From Faecalicatena faecalis (lineage in GTDB: Bacteria; Bacillota; Clostridia; Lachnospirales; Lachnospiraceae), in the NCBI RefSeq assembly GCF_012524165.2, contig NZ_JABACJ020000028.1, positions 1 to 62,559 of the forward strand: a DNA stretch of 62,559 nucleotides, in the 5' to 3' direction. Numbering within the stretch: the first letter of the stretch is position 1; every line of letters begins with the position of its first letter. The notes under the pieces are model-generated. The model was not told the origin of the DNA. It was given only the letters and a program-made list of their open reading frames with translations, and made no database searches. This document shows positions 27,278-37,026 of this stretch, piece after piece. The translations under genes were made by a program, and so were the position numbers.

Positions 27278-27946
27278 ATGGGATACGATAGTAGTTATGC
27301 AAAGTATATGGATCATACAGTTTTAAAAGCGGACACAACAAAGGAAACATTAAAAAGGTTCTGTGATGAGGCGAAAGAGTATGGGTTTGCCAGTGTCTGT
27401 GTAAATCCTGGAAATGTTCCTTATGTGGCAGAGCAGTTAAAAGGCAGCAAAGTCATCACATGCAGTGTGGTCGGATTTCCTCTTGGTGCCAATACTACAT
27501 ATATGAAAGCCATGGAAGCTATGGAGGCCGTGAAAAATGGGGCCGAAGAAGTGGATATGGTCATTCATGTGGGTGCATTAAAGGACAAAGATTATGATTA
27601 TGTGAAAAAAGACATAGAGGCAGTCGTCCAGGCAGCACATCCACAGGCAGAGGTAAAGGTGATTATTGAGACCTGTCTGCTCACAGATGAAGAGAAGGTG
27701 ACCGCATGTGAATTGGCGAAGGCGGCGGGTGCAGATTTCGTAAAGACATCAACCGGATTTGGCAGTGGAGGAGCGACCGTAGAAGATATCCGTTTAATGA
27801 AAAAAACGGTAGGCGATATGAAGGTCAAGGCATCTACAGGTATTAATAACCGGAAGATATGCGATGAGATGCTCGCTGCAGGAGCATGCAGGATGGGAAC
27901 AAGTAAAGGAATCTATATCGTAAAAGATGAAGAGCCAGGATTATGA
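27278..27946 (+). CDS. deoC: deoxyribose-phosphate aldolase
   Basis: Cleaves 2-deoxy-D-ribose 5-phosphate into acetaldehyde and glyceraldehyde 3-phosphate. The 222-aa TIM barrel carries the Schiff-base lysine K156 in DFVKTSTGFG, the partner K184 in VKASTGI and D93 in EVDMVIHVG, which match the known catalytic residues. It is 12 bp downstream of the amidotransferase-like gene and 33 bp before an ABC binding protein. The usual nucleoside-salvage neighbours (phosphorylase, phosphopentomutase) are absent, so a role in a deoxy-sugar pathway is inferred. Confidence 0.95.
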   Translation: MGYDSSYAKYMDHTVLKADTTKETLKRFCDEAKEYGFASVCVNPGNVPYVAEQLKGSKVITCSVVGFPLGANTTYMKAMEAMEAVKNGAEEVDMVIHVGALKDKDYDYVKKDIEAVVQAAHPQAEVKVIIETCLLTDEEKVTACELAKAAGADFVKTSTGFGSGGATVEDIRLMKKTVGDMKVKASTGINNRKICDEMLAAGACRMGTSKGIYIVKDEEPGL

Positions 27947-27979
27947 TAGAACGAATCTGATATTACGGAGGAAGAAAGT

Positions 27980-28978
27980 ATGAAAAAACAGATAAAAAAA
28001 GTAGTTGGGTTGATTTTGGCAGCAACGTTAGTTTTTGGTATGACAGGATGCAGCATGGATGGCGGCACGAAAAAGAGTGAAGATAAGAAAACCGAGAGTA
28101 AAAGTGATGACAAAGCAGGGAAAAAGATCGGACTATCACTGTGGGCATATGACAGCCAATATTGGACAGAGGTAAGAGACGGTGCACAGGAGAAATGTGA
28201 TGAATTAGGCTATGAATTGGTGATTGCTGATCCGAACAATGTGCCATCCCAACAGGTATCTGATATCGAGAACTTTATTACAATGGGAGTAGATGCAATC
28301 ATCGTAGCCGCAATCGATCCTCAGTCTGTTTCAGGAGTATTGAAGGAGGCAAGAGATGCAGGAATTAAAGTGGTTGCACAGTCCATAGAAGTCAATGAGG
28401 ATGAATGTGATGTCTATTCTTCTGCTGATGAATACCAGATGGGTGAGATGACAGGAGAAGGGGCCGGAAAATGGATTGTGGAGAACTTTGGGGATGAAGA
28501 GGTCGAATGTGCCGTATTGAATTATGACTCTAATCCATCCTGCATTCCGCGTGGAGATGGTATGGAGGAAGGAATCACAAAGGCAGCTCCAAAAGCCAAG
28601 GTCGTAGCAAGGCAGGATGCCAGCACGATTTCTGACGGTCAGTCCGTAACCGATTCCCTGCTTCAGGCAAATCCGAACTTAAAGGTAATCGTATGTCAGA
28701 ATGATGCGATTGCATTAGGTGCTTATTCTGCAGTACAGGCAGCAGGAAAAGATACCGATGATTTTTATATTGGAGGAATCGATAATACAGACGAAGGAAG
28801 ACAGGCAATCGCGAAAGGCGGTGCATTCCGTGCAACTCTGGATATTATTGCAAGGGACAATGGCTACCAGGATGTGGAAATCTGTGAAAAGTTAATCAAT
28901 GGAGAAAAAATGGATTGGAGATACGTGATCGAGCCTAAATTAGTGACCTACGATGATGTGAAAGAGGAAAGCAAATAG
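27980..28978 (+). CDS. ribose-type ABC sugar-binding lipoprotein
   Basis: A CUT2-class receptor of 332 aa with lipobox MTGC, a Ser/Lys/Asp-rich linker and a Peripla_BP_4 fold. Motifs include LSLWAYDSQYW, GVDAIIVAAIDPQSV and IVCQNDAIALGA. It delivers the operon's substrate to the ATPase and permease encoded just downstream. If the pathway inferred below is right, the ligand is a pentitol rather than an aldopentose. Confidence 0.9.
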   Translation: MKKQIKKVVGLILAATLVFGMTGCSMDGGTKKSEDKKTESKSDDKAGKKIGLSLWAYDSQYWTEVRDGAQEKCDELGYELVIADPNNVPSQQVSDIENFITMGVDAIIVAAIDPQSVSGVLKEARDAGIKVVAQSIEVNEDECDVYSSADEYQMGEMTGEGAGKWIVENFGDEEVECAVLNYDSNPSCIPRGDGMEEGITKAAPKAKVVARQDASTISDGQSVTDSLLQANPNLKVIVCQNDAIALGAYSAVQAAGKDTDDFYIGGIDNTDEGRQAIAKGGAFRATLDIIARDNGYQDVEICEKLINGEKMDWRYVIEPKLVTYDDVKEESK

Positions 28979-28992
28979 TAAGAGGTGGCAGG

Positions 28993-30477
28993 ATGCAAGA
29001 TAATTTACTGGTAATGAAAGATATCGTGAAAACTTACAGCGGGACTGTAGCACTGAATCATATGCAGCTTACTGTGAGGCGGGGAACGGTGCACGCTTTA
29101 CTGGGAGAAAATGGTGCAGGAAAATCCACTTTGATTAAAACACTGGCCGGGGCGATACGCCCCGACAGTGGAACAATCGAATATGAGGGACAAACGTATC
29201 AGGGATTCGAGCCGAAACAGGCTCTGGAGCTTGGAATCGGGGTCGTGTACCAGGAATTTAATCTGGTTCCGTATCTGACGGTCGCCGATAATATGTTCCT
29301 GGGAAATGAACCAGTAAAAGGAATCCATTTAAATCGTAAACAGTATTACAAAAAGGCAAAGGAGATTTTTGAAATGCTGGGTGTTGACGTTGATGTCAAG
29401 GCACAGGTCAAAAATCTGCCTGTAGCATATCAGCAAATGGTAGAGATCGCAAAAACAGCGTCGAAACAGGTGAAGCTTTTGATTTTAGATGAGCCTACAG
29501 CGGCGCTGTCTGATTCAGAAGTAAATGCATTGTTCCAGCTTATTCGCAGATTAAAAAAACAGGGAGTATCTATCATTTACATTTCACACCGTATGGAAGA
29601 ACTGGATGAGATCGCAGATGATGTGACGATCCTGCGGGATGGGGAATATGTAGAGACCCTCCCGATCGGTTCTTGCACAAGAGAACAGCTCATTGCCAAA
29701 ATGGTGGGCAGGGAATTAGGAAAACAGTTCCCACAGGGACATTTTGGTACGGATAAAGTAGTGCTGAAGGTGGAGCACCTACAGAATTCTTATGTAAAAG
29801 ACGTCAGTTTTGAGCTCCATGAAGGAGAAATCCTGGGATTCGGCGGCTTGGTAGGAGCAGGTCGAACAGAGGTTGCCAGAGCAATCTTTGGCGCAGATTA
29901 TGCGACTGGGAAGATTGAAGTAATGGGAAAGGTGGTAACGATCCGAAGTCCGAGAGAGGCAATCCAAAACGGGATAGCATTTATTACAGAGAACAGAAAA
30001 ACAGAAGGACTGATTTTAAAAAGAAGTATCCGGGAGAATATAACGATCAGTTCCCTGGATAAAGTAATCAGACATAAACCGACGATCCATAAAAAAGAGG
30101 AGATCAAGCTTGCACAGGAATATGCGGATAAGTTGAAAACGAAATGTGCAGGACTGGAATATCTTGTGTCGAGTCTCTCAGGAGGAAATCAGCAGAAGGT
30201 GGTACTTGCAAAATGGCTTCTTACAGATTCAAAGATTATCATTTTTGATGAACCTACCAGAGGAATCGATATCGGAGTCAAACAGGAAATCTATCAGATT
30301 ATGAAGGATCTGGCAAAGCAGGGCATCTCAATTATTATGATTTCATCAGAAATGCCGGAATTGATAGGGATATCCGACCGAATCATTATCATGCGGCATG
30401 GTAAGATTGCCGGCGAAGTGAACAGCGAGGACTGCACACAGGAACAGATTTTGGATATTGCTTTACATGAGGACTAG
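28993..30477 (+). CDS. ribose-type ABC transporter ATPase
   Basis: A 494-aa tandem ATPase of the RbsA/MglA class. Domain 1 has GENGAGKST and LLILDEPTAAL. Domain 2 has the usual degenerate P-loop GLVGAGRTE, the signature LSGGNQQKV and IIFDEPTRGIDIG. It starts 14 bp after the receptor gene behind AAGAGGTGG. Confidence 0.93.
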   Translation: MQDNLLVMKDIVKTYSGTVALNHMQLTVRRGTVHALLGENGAGKSTLIKTLAGAIRPDSGTIEYEGQTYQGFEPKQALELGIGVVYQEFNLVPYLTVADNMFLGNEPVKGIHLNRKQYYKKAKEIFEMLGVDVDVKAQVKNLPVAYQQMVEIAKTASKQVKLLILDEPTAALSDSEVNALFQLIRRLKKQGVSIIYISHRMEELDEIADDVTILRDGEYVETLPIGSCTREQLIAKMVGRELGKQFPQGHFGTDKVVLKVEHLQNSYVKDVSFELHEGEILGFGGLVGAGRTEVARAIFGADYATGKIEVMGKVVTIRSPREAIQNGIAFITENRKTEGLILKRSIRENITISSLDKVIRHKPTIHKKEEIKLAQEYADKLKTKCAGLEYLVSSLSGGNQQKVVLAKWLLTDSKIIIFDEPTRGIDIGVKQEIYQIMKDLAKQGISIIMISSEMPELIGISDRIIIMRHGKIAGEVNSEDCTQEQILDIALHED

Positions 30478-30493
30478 GTTGAAAGGAGCATTT

Positions 30494-31462
30494 ATGAAAA
30501 AGAGAAAAGGCGAGGTGTTCCAGAAATATGGAACTGCTGTAATCTTGGTATTATTATTTGTATTTTTTGCATTCAGGACAGAGACCTTCCTGTCTGTCAG
30601 TAACATCTGGAATATGCTTAGGCAGACAGCCGTTACAGGTATTATTTCACTTGGCATGACGATGGCAATGCTGACAAGTGGTATTGATCTTTCTGTCAGT
30701 GCGGTGGTCGCGATTTCCTCTGTCACATGCAGCATGTGTATGGTGAATTTAAAACTGAACATGTGGGCGGCGATTCTGATTGCACTGCTGGCTGGACTGG
30801 CAGCAGGCTTTGTGAATGGACTATTCATAACATACATAAAGATACCGCCGCTGATCGCCACACTCGGTACACAGACAGCAATCCGCGGACTTGCATATAT
30901 CATGACGGGCGGTTATACCGTGTATGGCTTTCCAAAAGCCTTTGATTTTATTGGAAAAGGGTATATTGCCGGGATACCGGTACCTGTTATTCTGCTGATC
31001 GTGGTGCTGGTCATTGGATGGTATGTAATCAATAAGACAAAATTTGGTCGTTATCTATATGCCATCGGAGGAAATAATGAGGCGTCCAGACTTTCCGGAA
31101 TCAATGTGAACAGACGGCTTGTGATGACTTATGCAATTTCAGGCGGGCTGGCAGCACTTGCAGGAATTATTGAGCTGTCAAGGCTCAGCTCAGGACAGCC
31201 GAATGCAGGAGAAGGATATGAGATGTCTGCCATTACAGCAGTCGTATTAGGCGGTATCAGTGTCTCTGGAGGCGAAGGCAAGTTCAGCGGAGTCGTGTTC
31301 GGTATCCTGATTATGGGGATTCTGTCCAGTGGTCTGATCATGATGAATGTTTCTACCTATTATCAGCAGTTGATTAAGGGATTAGTGCTTCTCTTTGCAG
31401 TCAGCATTGATCAGATTTTAAAGTTAAATCTGCTGTCAAGAAGCAGCCGTGTCCGTTCTTAG
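30494..31462 (+). CDS. ribose-type ABC transporter permease
   Basis: A CUT2-class permease of about 322 aa with multiple hydrophobic segments. Motifs include GMTMAMLTSGIDLSVSAVVA, YIKIPPLIATLGT and AVVLGGISVSGG. ATG 30494 follows AAAGGAG and leaves a 16-bp gap after the ATPase gene. The frame start at 30458 would overlap that gene and lacks a ribosome site. Confidence 0.92.
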   Translation: MKKRKGEVFQKYGTAVILVLLFVFFAFRTETFLSVSNIWNMLRQTAVTGIISLGMTMAMLTSGIDLSVSAVVAISSVTCSMCMVNLKLNMWAAILIALLAGLAAGFVNGLFITYIKIPPLIATLGTQTAIRGLAYIMTGGYTVYGFPKAFDFIGKGYIAGIPVPVILLIVVLVIGWYVINKTKFGRYLYAIGGNNEASRLSGINVNRRLVMTYAISGGLAALAGIIELSRLSSGQPNAGEGYEMSAITAVVLGGISVSGGEGKFSGVVFGILIMGILSSGLIMMNVSTYYQQLIKGLVLLFAVSIDQILKLNLLSRSSRVRS

Positions 31463-31481
31463 GGCAAGAAAGGAGTAGTCT

Positions 31482-33845
31482 ATGCTTTCAGAGAGATTAA
31501 AGAAAATAAAAGCCAGAGTTTTTGATCTGGAATTTCATGATCCGAATACCTGGCATTTTGCAGATGTTAATATTTTGAATGATGAGAATAAAGAGGAACC
31601 CTTAGTAGTAAGAAAAGGGCTGTCCTCTAAGTTTTTAGGAGAAAAACTGCCGGTCGTAATCAAACCAGATGAACTGATCGTGGGGAATCCTAATATGAAT
31701 AGTGTGGGATTTGGTTCCGTAGTACCCAAATATGCGACCCCCGAGGAGGAGGCGTACGGTGCAAAATATAAATTGAATGAAAAATCAATCTGGGGACATC
31801 ATCCACCGTATTGGGAGAAAGTGTTGAATATAGGCTTTAAAGGAATTATGGAAGAGATTGAAGAAGCCATCTTAAGACAGTATGAATCAGAAGATACAGA
31901 TATGAAAGCCATCGCAGAATATCGGGCAATGCTGGCAGGGATAGAGGGAGTCCTGATCTTTGCGCAGAGACATGCACAGGAAGCTTTGAAGAAGAGTGCA
32001 GCAGAAAAAGATCCGGTGAGAAGAAAAGAACTTTTTCAGATTTATAAGAACTGCAGCAGGGTACCGTATTTTCCAGCCGAAACGTTGTGGGAAGCGCTTC
32101 AGGCATACTGGTTCACCTACTGCCTGGTAAACAGCGGAGGAGAGTTCGTGCCGCTGGGGCGTGTGGACCAGAATGTTTATCCGTTCTATAAGGCAGACAT
32201 CGAGTCAGGAAGAATGACAAAGGAAGAAGCCAGGGATTTATTAGGCTCATTTCTGGCTAAATGCAATGAAAGAGTCTGTACAGACACCAAGAAATGTGAG
32301 AATCACTATGACTTTGGTGTATTTTCACAGGGAGTTCCGCCAGAGTTCGCTAATGATATGGAGGAGACCGGGGGACATGAAAGTGGGAGCTATGACAGCA
32401 GAAGTCTGATGTGGAAAGAAGAGGATGATCCATACAGTGAGAATAACTTTAATTTTGGACAGTCTGCAAATGACTGGCTGATGAACATGGTCATCGGAGG
32501 ATTGCGGCCGGATGGGGAGGATGGAACGAATGAGGTGTCCTATGAACTCTTAAATCTTAGATTCGAGATGGATTTTGTCATGCCTACGTTATCTGCGAGA
32601 GTATCACAAAAGACACCGGAAAGTTTCTGGAAGACATTATCCGAATGCTTAAAGCACAGTCAGGGCGAACCGGCGATTTATAATGATGACTTAATTATAC
32701 CTGGTTTTGTTGAAATCGGAGTTCCGATTGAAGATGCGAGGAATTATACCAATGATGGCTGCTGGGAATGTCTGATTCCGGGAAAGAGTCATTTCAGCTA
32801 TGCACATGTACAGAATCTACGCTGTCTGGAATGGGTACTGACCAGAGGGAAGACACTCTTGACTGGGGACCAGGAAGGCATTGACACCGGAGAATTATCT
32901 CAATATAAGGACTTTGAGAGCTTCTATAGGGCTTATTGTGAGCAGGTAAACTCACAGATTGATCTGCAGGTAGAGAAGAGACTTGAAAATCTGGGACTGT
33001 CCTGTGCAGTCGCACCGGACCCACTGATGTCCTCTATTTTTGAGAATTGCATTCAAGAGGGCAGAGATCTGACGGACCGGGCAATTGTTCCATATACCTT
33101 CCATCTCGTCTTAATTACAGGGCTTTCCGATACCGTAGATTCGCTGACCGCTATCAAAAAATTAGTGTTCGACGACCAGACGGCCACCCTAGAAGAATTC
33201 CGGGATGCAGTGATCCACAACTGGGAAGGGTATGAGGAACTGTTACATAAAGTCAGAACACAGTGTCCAAAATATGGAAATGATGATGATTATGCAGATG
33301 AGATACTTTTACGTGTAATCCGTGATTTCGAGGATCATATTACACAATGGAGAGAAAAACAGAACGAAATCATGGTTCCATGCGGGATTGGGACCTTTGA
33401 GAATTATGCTGCACTTGGTTGGAACTTAAGCGCAAGTCCAGATGGAAGAAAGGCTAGAGAGGCTTTGGCACCGAATTTCGCGCCGACACCAGGGATGGAT
33501 ATCAAGGGCCCGACGGCAGTCATCAAGAGTGCTACAAAACCAGAATTGTTGAAATATTACTGCGGTTGTCCCCTTGATATTTCCTTGAATGCGAATGACT
33601 TTTTAGGAGAAGTCGGAACCATGAGGATGACAGGCATCCTCAAATCCTTCTGCCAACTGGGCGGCTGTATTGCAACGATTACCACATGTGATATCGAGGA
33701 ATTAAAAGATGCCAGGATTCACCCAGAAAAGCATCGGAATCTGATGGTCAGAATGGGAGGGCTGTCAGCATACTTTATTGCAATGTCACCGGCACAGCAG
33801 GAAAACATTATACAGAGATTCTCAAAAGGAGCCTTGATCAAGTGA
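31482..33845 (+). CDS. glycyl radical enzyme, predicted polyol dehydratase
   Basis: A pyruvate-formate-lyase superfamily enzyme of 787 aa. The glycyl radical is predicted at G760 in RMGGLSAYF near the C-terminus. The thiyl cysteine is C427 in NDGCWEC, with E429 two residues on. That C-x-E pattern is typical of diol dehydratases and C-O/C-N eliminases (glycerol, propanediol and choline enzymes). True PFL has Cys-Cys there instead, so this is not pyruvate formate lyase. Context (sugar ABC importer, ROK kinase, DeoC) points to a polyol or sugar substrate. The specific reaction is inferred, not shown. Confidence 0.85.
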   Translation: MLSERLKKIKARVFDLEFHDPNTWHFADVNILNDENKEEPLVVRKGLSSKFLGEKLPVVIKPDELIVGNPNMNSVGFGSVVPKYATPEEEAYGAKYKLNEKSIWGHHPPYWEKVLNIGFKGIMEEIEEAILRQYESEDTDMKAIAEYRAMLAGIEGVLIFAQRHAQEALKKSAAEKDPVRRKELFQIYKNCSRVPYFPAETLWEALQAYWFTYCLVNSGGEFVPLGRVDQNVYPFYKADIESGRMTKEEARDLLGSFLAKCNERVCTDTKKCENHYDFGVFSQGVPPEFANDMEETGGHESGSYDSRSLMWKEEDDPYSENNFNFGQSANDWLMNMVIGGLRPDGEDGTNEVSYELLNLRFEMDFVMPTLSARVSQKTPESFWKTLSECLKHSQGEPAIYNDDLIIPGFVEIGVPIEDARNYTNDGCWECLIPGKSHFSYAHVQNLRCLEWVLTRGKTLLTGDQEGIDTGELSQYKDFESFYRAYCEQVNSQIDLQVEKRLENLGLSCAVAPDPLMSSIFENCIQEGRDLTDRAIVPYTFHLVLITGLSDTVDSLTAIKKLVFDDQTATLEEFRDAVIHNWEGYEELLHKVRTQCPKYGNDDDYADEILLRVIRDFEDHITQWREKQNEIMVPCGIGTFENYAALGWNLSASPDGRKAREALAPNFAPTPGMDIKGPTAVIKSATKPELLKYYCGCPLDISLNANDFLGEVGTMRMTGILKSFCQLGGCIATITTCDIEELKDARIHPEKHRNLMVRMGGLSAYFIAMSPAQQENIIQRFSKGALIK

Positions 33846-34756
33846 GTAAAGTATATATTTCTAATATTCAGAAATTCTGCGTATATGACGGACCAGGGAT
33901 TAGGACAGTGGTATTCTTCATGGGATGTCCTCTGCGGTGCAGATGGTGTCAGAATCCAGAGAACTTTTATAACGCTCCAAAGGTGATGTTCGATGAATCA
34001 AAATGTTCCCGGTGTGGTATCTGTATTGAAAAATGCAGGAATCATGCAATTAGCAGAGGAAAGGCAGGAGAAATCCTATTGGACCGTCGACTTTGTAATG
34101 CATGTGGAGAATGTACGTTGTTCTGTCAGCAGCAGGCCAGGGAGGTATGCGGAAAGGAACTATCTGTAGAGGAAGTATTTGAAGAAGTGATGAAGGATGA
34201 GGTATTCTTTCAAAATACAGGAGGCGGCATAACATTAAGTGGAGGGGAATGTACCATGTTCCCGGAATATGCCTTAGAGCTGCTTAAAAAGGCAAAGGCA
34301 CGGGGAATCCATACAGCGGTTGAAACCTGTGGATTCTGCGAGCCGGAGGCGTTGTCAGCGATTGAAAAGGATGTGGATCTGTTTTTATACGATATAAAAC
34401 TGATCACGCCCTCCCTGCACAAGAAATGGACAGGGCAGGAAAATGAAAAAATAAAGTTGAACCTGGAGCACTTGATTCATAACAAAAGGGCGGTTGTAAT
34501 TAGGATTCCCCTAATTGCAGGAGTTAACGATGGAGAGGAATTCCAAAAGATTCTGGATTATCTTAAGAACTTTCCAACGATCAAGGATATCCATATCCTT
34601 CCATTTCATCAATTGGGTTCCTCGAAATACAGACTTTCGGGACATGAGTATGAGATGGCGGATTGGAAGGAGTGCTCCGAAGAGGTGGTAGAGAAATGCA
34701 GGCAGAAGGCAGAGGATGAAGGATTCAAAGTAAATGTGGGAGGCTGGAACTTGTAA
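33842..34756 (+). CDS. glycyl radical enzyme activase (radical SAM)
   Basis: Installs the glycyl radical on the preceding enzyme. The 304-aa protein has the SAM-cluster motif C29-x3-C33-x2-C36 (GCPLRCRWC). An inserted two-cluster ferredoxin domain follows (C55, C58, C61, C65 and C85, C88, C91, C95), common in activases of dehydratase-type enzymes. The GTG start at 33842 overlaps the upstream TGA, with AAAGGAG 9 nt before it, so the two are translationally coupled. Confidence 0.93.
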   Translation: MSKVYISNIQKFCVYDGPGIRTVVFFMGCPLRCRWCQNPENFYNAPKVMFDESKCSRCGICIEKCRNHAISRGKAGEILLDRRLCNACGECTLFCQQQAREVCGKELSVEEVFEEVMKDEVFFQNTGGGITLSGGECTMFPEYALELLKKAKARGIHTAVETCGFCEPEALSAIEKDVDLFLYDIKLITPSLHKKWTGQENEKIKLNLEHLIHNKRAVVIRIPLIAGVNDGEEFQKILDYLKNFPTIKDIHILPFHQLGSSKYRLSGHEYEMADWKECSEEVVEKCRQKAEDEGFKVNVGGWNL

Positions 34757-34813
34757 ATAAATCTTTGGAAGTATATAATTAAAACGTGGAATAAATTACC
34801 AGGAGCGTATGTG

Positions 34814-36010
34814 ATGTTAAAGAATACGAACATAGTAAAGATGGCCAATCAGGCATTGGTACTAGATTCAATCAAAAAAAATAAGAAGATTACAACAGAA
34901 GAGATCATCAACCAGACACGGCTGAGCCGTACGACAGTTCTGACTATGATGAAAGAGCTTTCTCAGCAGAAGCTGATTGAGAAAAGAGGGAATGTCAGGC
35001 AGTCAGTGGGACGCCAGCCAATCTTATATTCTTTGAGCAGAGATGTATATTACGCAATTGGGATTGATATTGACGTTGCACCGATCTATATGGCAATCTC
35101 CAGACTGGATGGCACGATCGCATATTCCAGACAGTGGGATGTGTCAGAGAATGCTGATGGCAGAGAGATTAAGGATTCCATTATCGAGCATGTAAGTAAA
35201 GCATTTGTTGAGGCAAAGGTCAGTCGAGACAAGATTATCGGGATGGGAATCGGACTTCCGGGCGTCATGAACCTACAGCAGAATATTGCTGAAAAAATTA
35301 GCCGTATACGTGGGTGGGAGAATTATGACATTGCCAAAGAGCTGGGAGATGTGTTCGATTTTCCGATTTATGTGAGGAATGATACCCACCTGCTTGGGCA
35401 TATGGAAATCGAGTCGGAAAACGAAAACATGCTGTATATCCTTCACCGTTCTGGAATTGGTATGGCTCCGATCATTAATGGAGAGGTCTACGAAGGAATC
35501 TTCGGAAATGCGGGCTATATCGGACATACCAGAATTGGTGCCCAGGGCAGAATCTGTAACTGTGGATTGAAGGACTGTCTGGAGGTCTATTGTTCCAAGA
35601 GAAGCATCGAAAAGTCTTATGAGGAGAAGACCGGCAGCCATCTGGGGTATGATGCATTGGTCCTGGCGGCTAAGAATGGCGATTTGGATGCCTGTGATAT
35701 CTTTCGGAAGGCTGGGAATTATTTTGGAATAGGGATCACTAATGCAATCAAGACTTACGATATATTAAATGTTGTGATCGGAGACCTTAGGTGCAGTGAA
35801 GACCACATTTTCTTTCAGAGTATTCAAGAGAGCGTAGCGGAGAATTCCGTGAACTTTAGCGTGAAACAGCCAACTGTAAGGCTGAGCAGCCATAAGAAGG
35901 ATGAATATGGCATGGGAGCCTGCCAGTTTGTACTGGAAAAATTCTTTGAACAACCTAAATTCCATACGAACATAAGTGAAAATGGCGGTGAATGGGTTGA
36001 AACAATGTAA
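34814..36010 (+). CDS. ROK-family transcriptional regulator (NagC/XylR type)
   Basis: An N-terminal winged helix (residues about 12-75, TTEEIINQTRLSRTTVLTMM) is fused to a ROK sugar-kinase-like domain. The zinc motif is CNCGLKDCLEVYCS. Unlike the adjacent kinase it carries a DNA-binding domain, so it senses a sugar rather than acting mainly as an enzyme. ATG 34814 lies 8 nt after AGGAG; GTG 34811 is the alternative. The likely target is the inverted repeat at 26399-26427. Confidence 0.88.
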   Translation: MLKNTNIVKMANQALVLDSIKKNKKITTEEIINQTRLSRTTVLTMMKELSQQKLIEKRGNVRQSVGRQPILYSLSRDVYYAIGIDIDVAPIYMAISRLDGTIAYSRQWDVSENADGREIKDSIIEHVSKAFVEAKVSRDKIIGMGIGLPGVMNLQQNIAEKISRIRGWENYDIAKELGDVFDFPIYVRNDTHLLGHMEIESENENMLYILHRSGIGMAPIINGEVYEGIFGNAGYIGHTRIGAQGRICNCGLKDCLEVYCSKRSIEKSYEEKTGSHLGYDALVLAAKNGDLDACDIFRKAGNYFGIGITNAIKTYDILNVVIGDLRCSEDHIFFQSIQESVAENSVNFSVKQPTVRLSSHKKDEYGMGACQFVLEKFFEQPKFHTNISENGGEWVETM

Positions 36011-36944
36011 ATATAATGTGGGAATTGATATAGGAGGAACGAAGGTCAATATTGGGATTTTTCATAAAACGGGCGAGATTGTGGATAAAGTGAAGATTGC
36101 GTCCCAGCAAAGTGAAGATATTGAGACTTTTATAGATCGGGTCGGTTCGGAACTAAAACGGCTGGCCGAAAATTGTAATATTCATATTGACGAGATTGAT
36201 TTTATCGGAATAGGAGTTCCGGGAACAGTTGATATGAGACATGGTATCGTAGAATACTGCCCGAATTTATTTTGGGACATGATACCGCTTAAAGAGTATT
36301 TTCAGACTATCTTTTTAAAACAGGAAATTATGGTGATTCAGGATTCCTGGGCAGGGGCTTTGGCAGAACATGAATTTGGAGCCGGGATAGGGTATGCAGA
36401 TATGGCGTGTATTACTCTGGGGACAGGAATCGGCGGCGGAATTATCGTGAATAACAGGATTTTTGCAGGAGCTATGCACTGTGCTGGTGAGATTGGGCAT
36501 ATTATTATTGAGAAGGATGGACGAAGCTGCAATTGCGGGAATAGAGGATGTCTTGAAAAATATGCATCCGGGAATGGAATATATGACCAGGCGATGGAAC
36601 TCTTTCCTGAGAGATTAGAAGGGATGAGAGATGGAGCGGAGTCAGTGTTCGAACTTGCATATCAGGGATACGAACCAGCGCTTGAGCTGATCGAGCAGAG
36701 CGTACAGATGTTAGCCATGGGATTGGCCAATCTGGTGGGGATTTTATCGACAGAGGCAATTATCATCAGCGGAGGCTTATGTGAGCATGAGGAATTGATT
36801 TTAAAGCCGCTGCAGAAATATATCCTGGAGTATGGTTATCATTCCTGGACACGTCAGAACAGACTTGCAGTCAAACAGGCAAAGCTTGGAAGCGACGCAC
36901 CGATGATAGGGGCAGCTTTCCTATATAAAGGGACAGGAATCTAA
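35997..36944 (+). CDS. ROK-family sugar kinase
   Basis: A cytosolic sugar kinase with the phosphate-binding opening GIDIGGTKVNIGIF, a catalytic region GVPGTVD...QDSWAGALAE and the zinc motif CNCGNRGCLEKYASG. It lacks a DNA-binding domain. A TTG at 35997 has the best ribosome site (GGCGGTG, 6 nt away), overlapping the regulator by 14 bp; GTG 35976 and ATG 35982 are alternatives. As the operon's only kinase, it is the candidate for phosphorylating the product of the glycyl radical enzyme so that DeoC can cleave it. Substrate unproven. Confidence 0.83.
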   Translation: MKQCKYNVGIDIGGTKVNIGIFHKTGEIVDKVKIASQQSEDIETFIDRVGSELKRLAENCNIHIDEIDFIGIGVPGTVDMRHGIVEYCPNLFWDMIPLKEYFQTIFLKQEIMVIQDSWAGALAEHEFGAGIGYADMACITLGTGIGGGIIVNNRIFAGAMHCAGEIGHIIIEKDGRSCNCGNRGCLEKYASGNGIYDQAMELFPERLEGMRDGAESVFELAYQGYEPALELIEQSVQMLAMGLANLVGILSTEAIIISGGLCEHEELILKPLQKYILEYGYHSWTRQNRLAVKQAKLGSDAPMIGAAFLYKGTGI

Positions 36945-36972
36945 GAGATACAAGAAGGATTAAATAAAAATC

Positions 36973-37012
36973 ACCCAGTCAACAACAATTTATTTGTTGG
37001 CTGGGTAATTTT
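36973..37012. terminator. bidirectional terminator
   Basis: A 13-bp stem (36973-36985 and 36994-37006, ACCCAGTCAACAA with TTGTTGGCTGGGT, one G-T pair) with an 8-nt loop is followed by AATTTTATAT and preceded by AAAAAT. It ends the GRE operon from the left and the symporter gene from the right. Confidence 0.8.
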
Positions 37013-37026
37013 ATATATAGGAAACT

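Noticed and set aside
31482..33845. Pyruvate formate lyase
   Set aside because: The Cys-Cys pair of true PFL is replaced by NDGCWEC, and the operon context is sugar uptake.
34814..36010. Second sugar kinase
   Set aside because: The N-terminal winged helix marks it as a ROK repressor; the following gene is the kinase.
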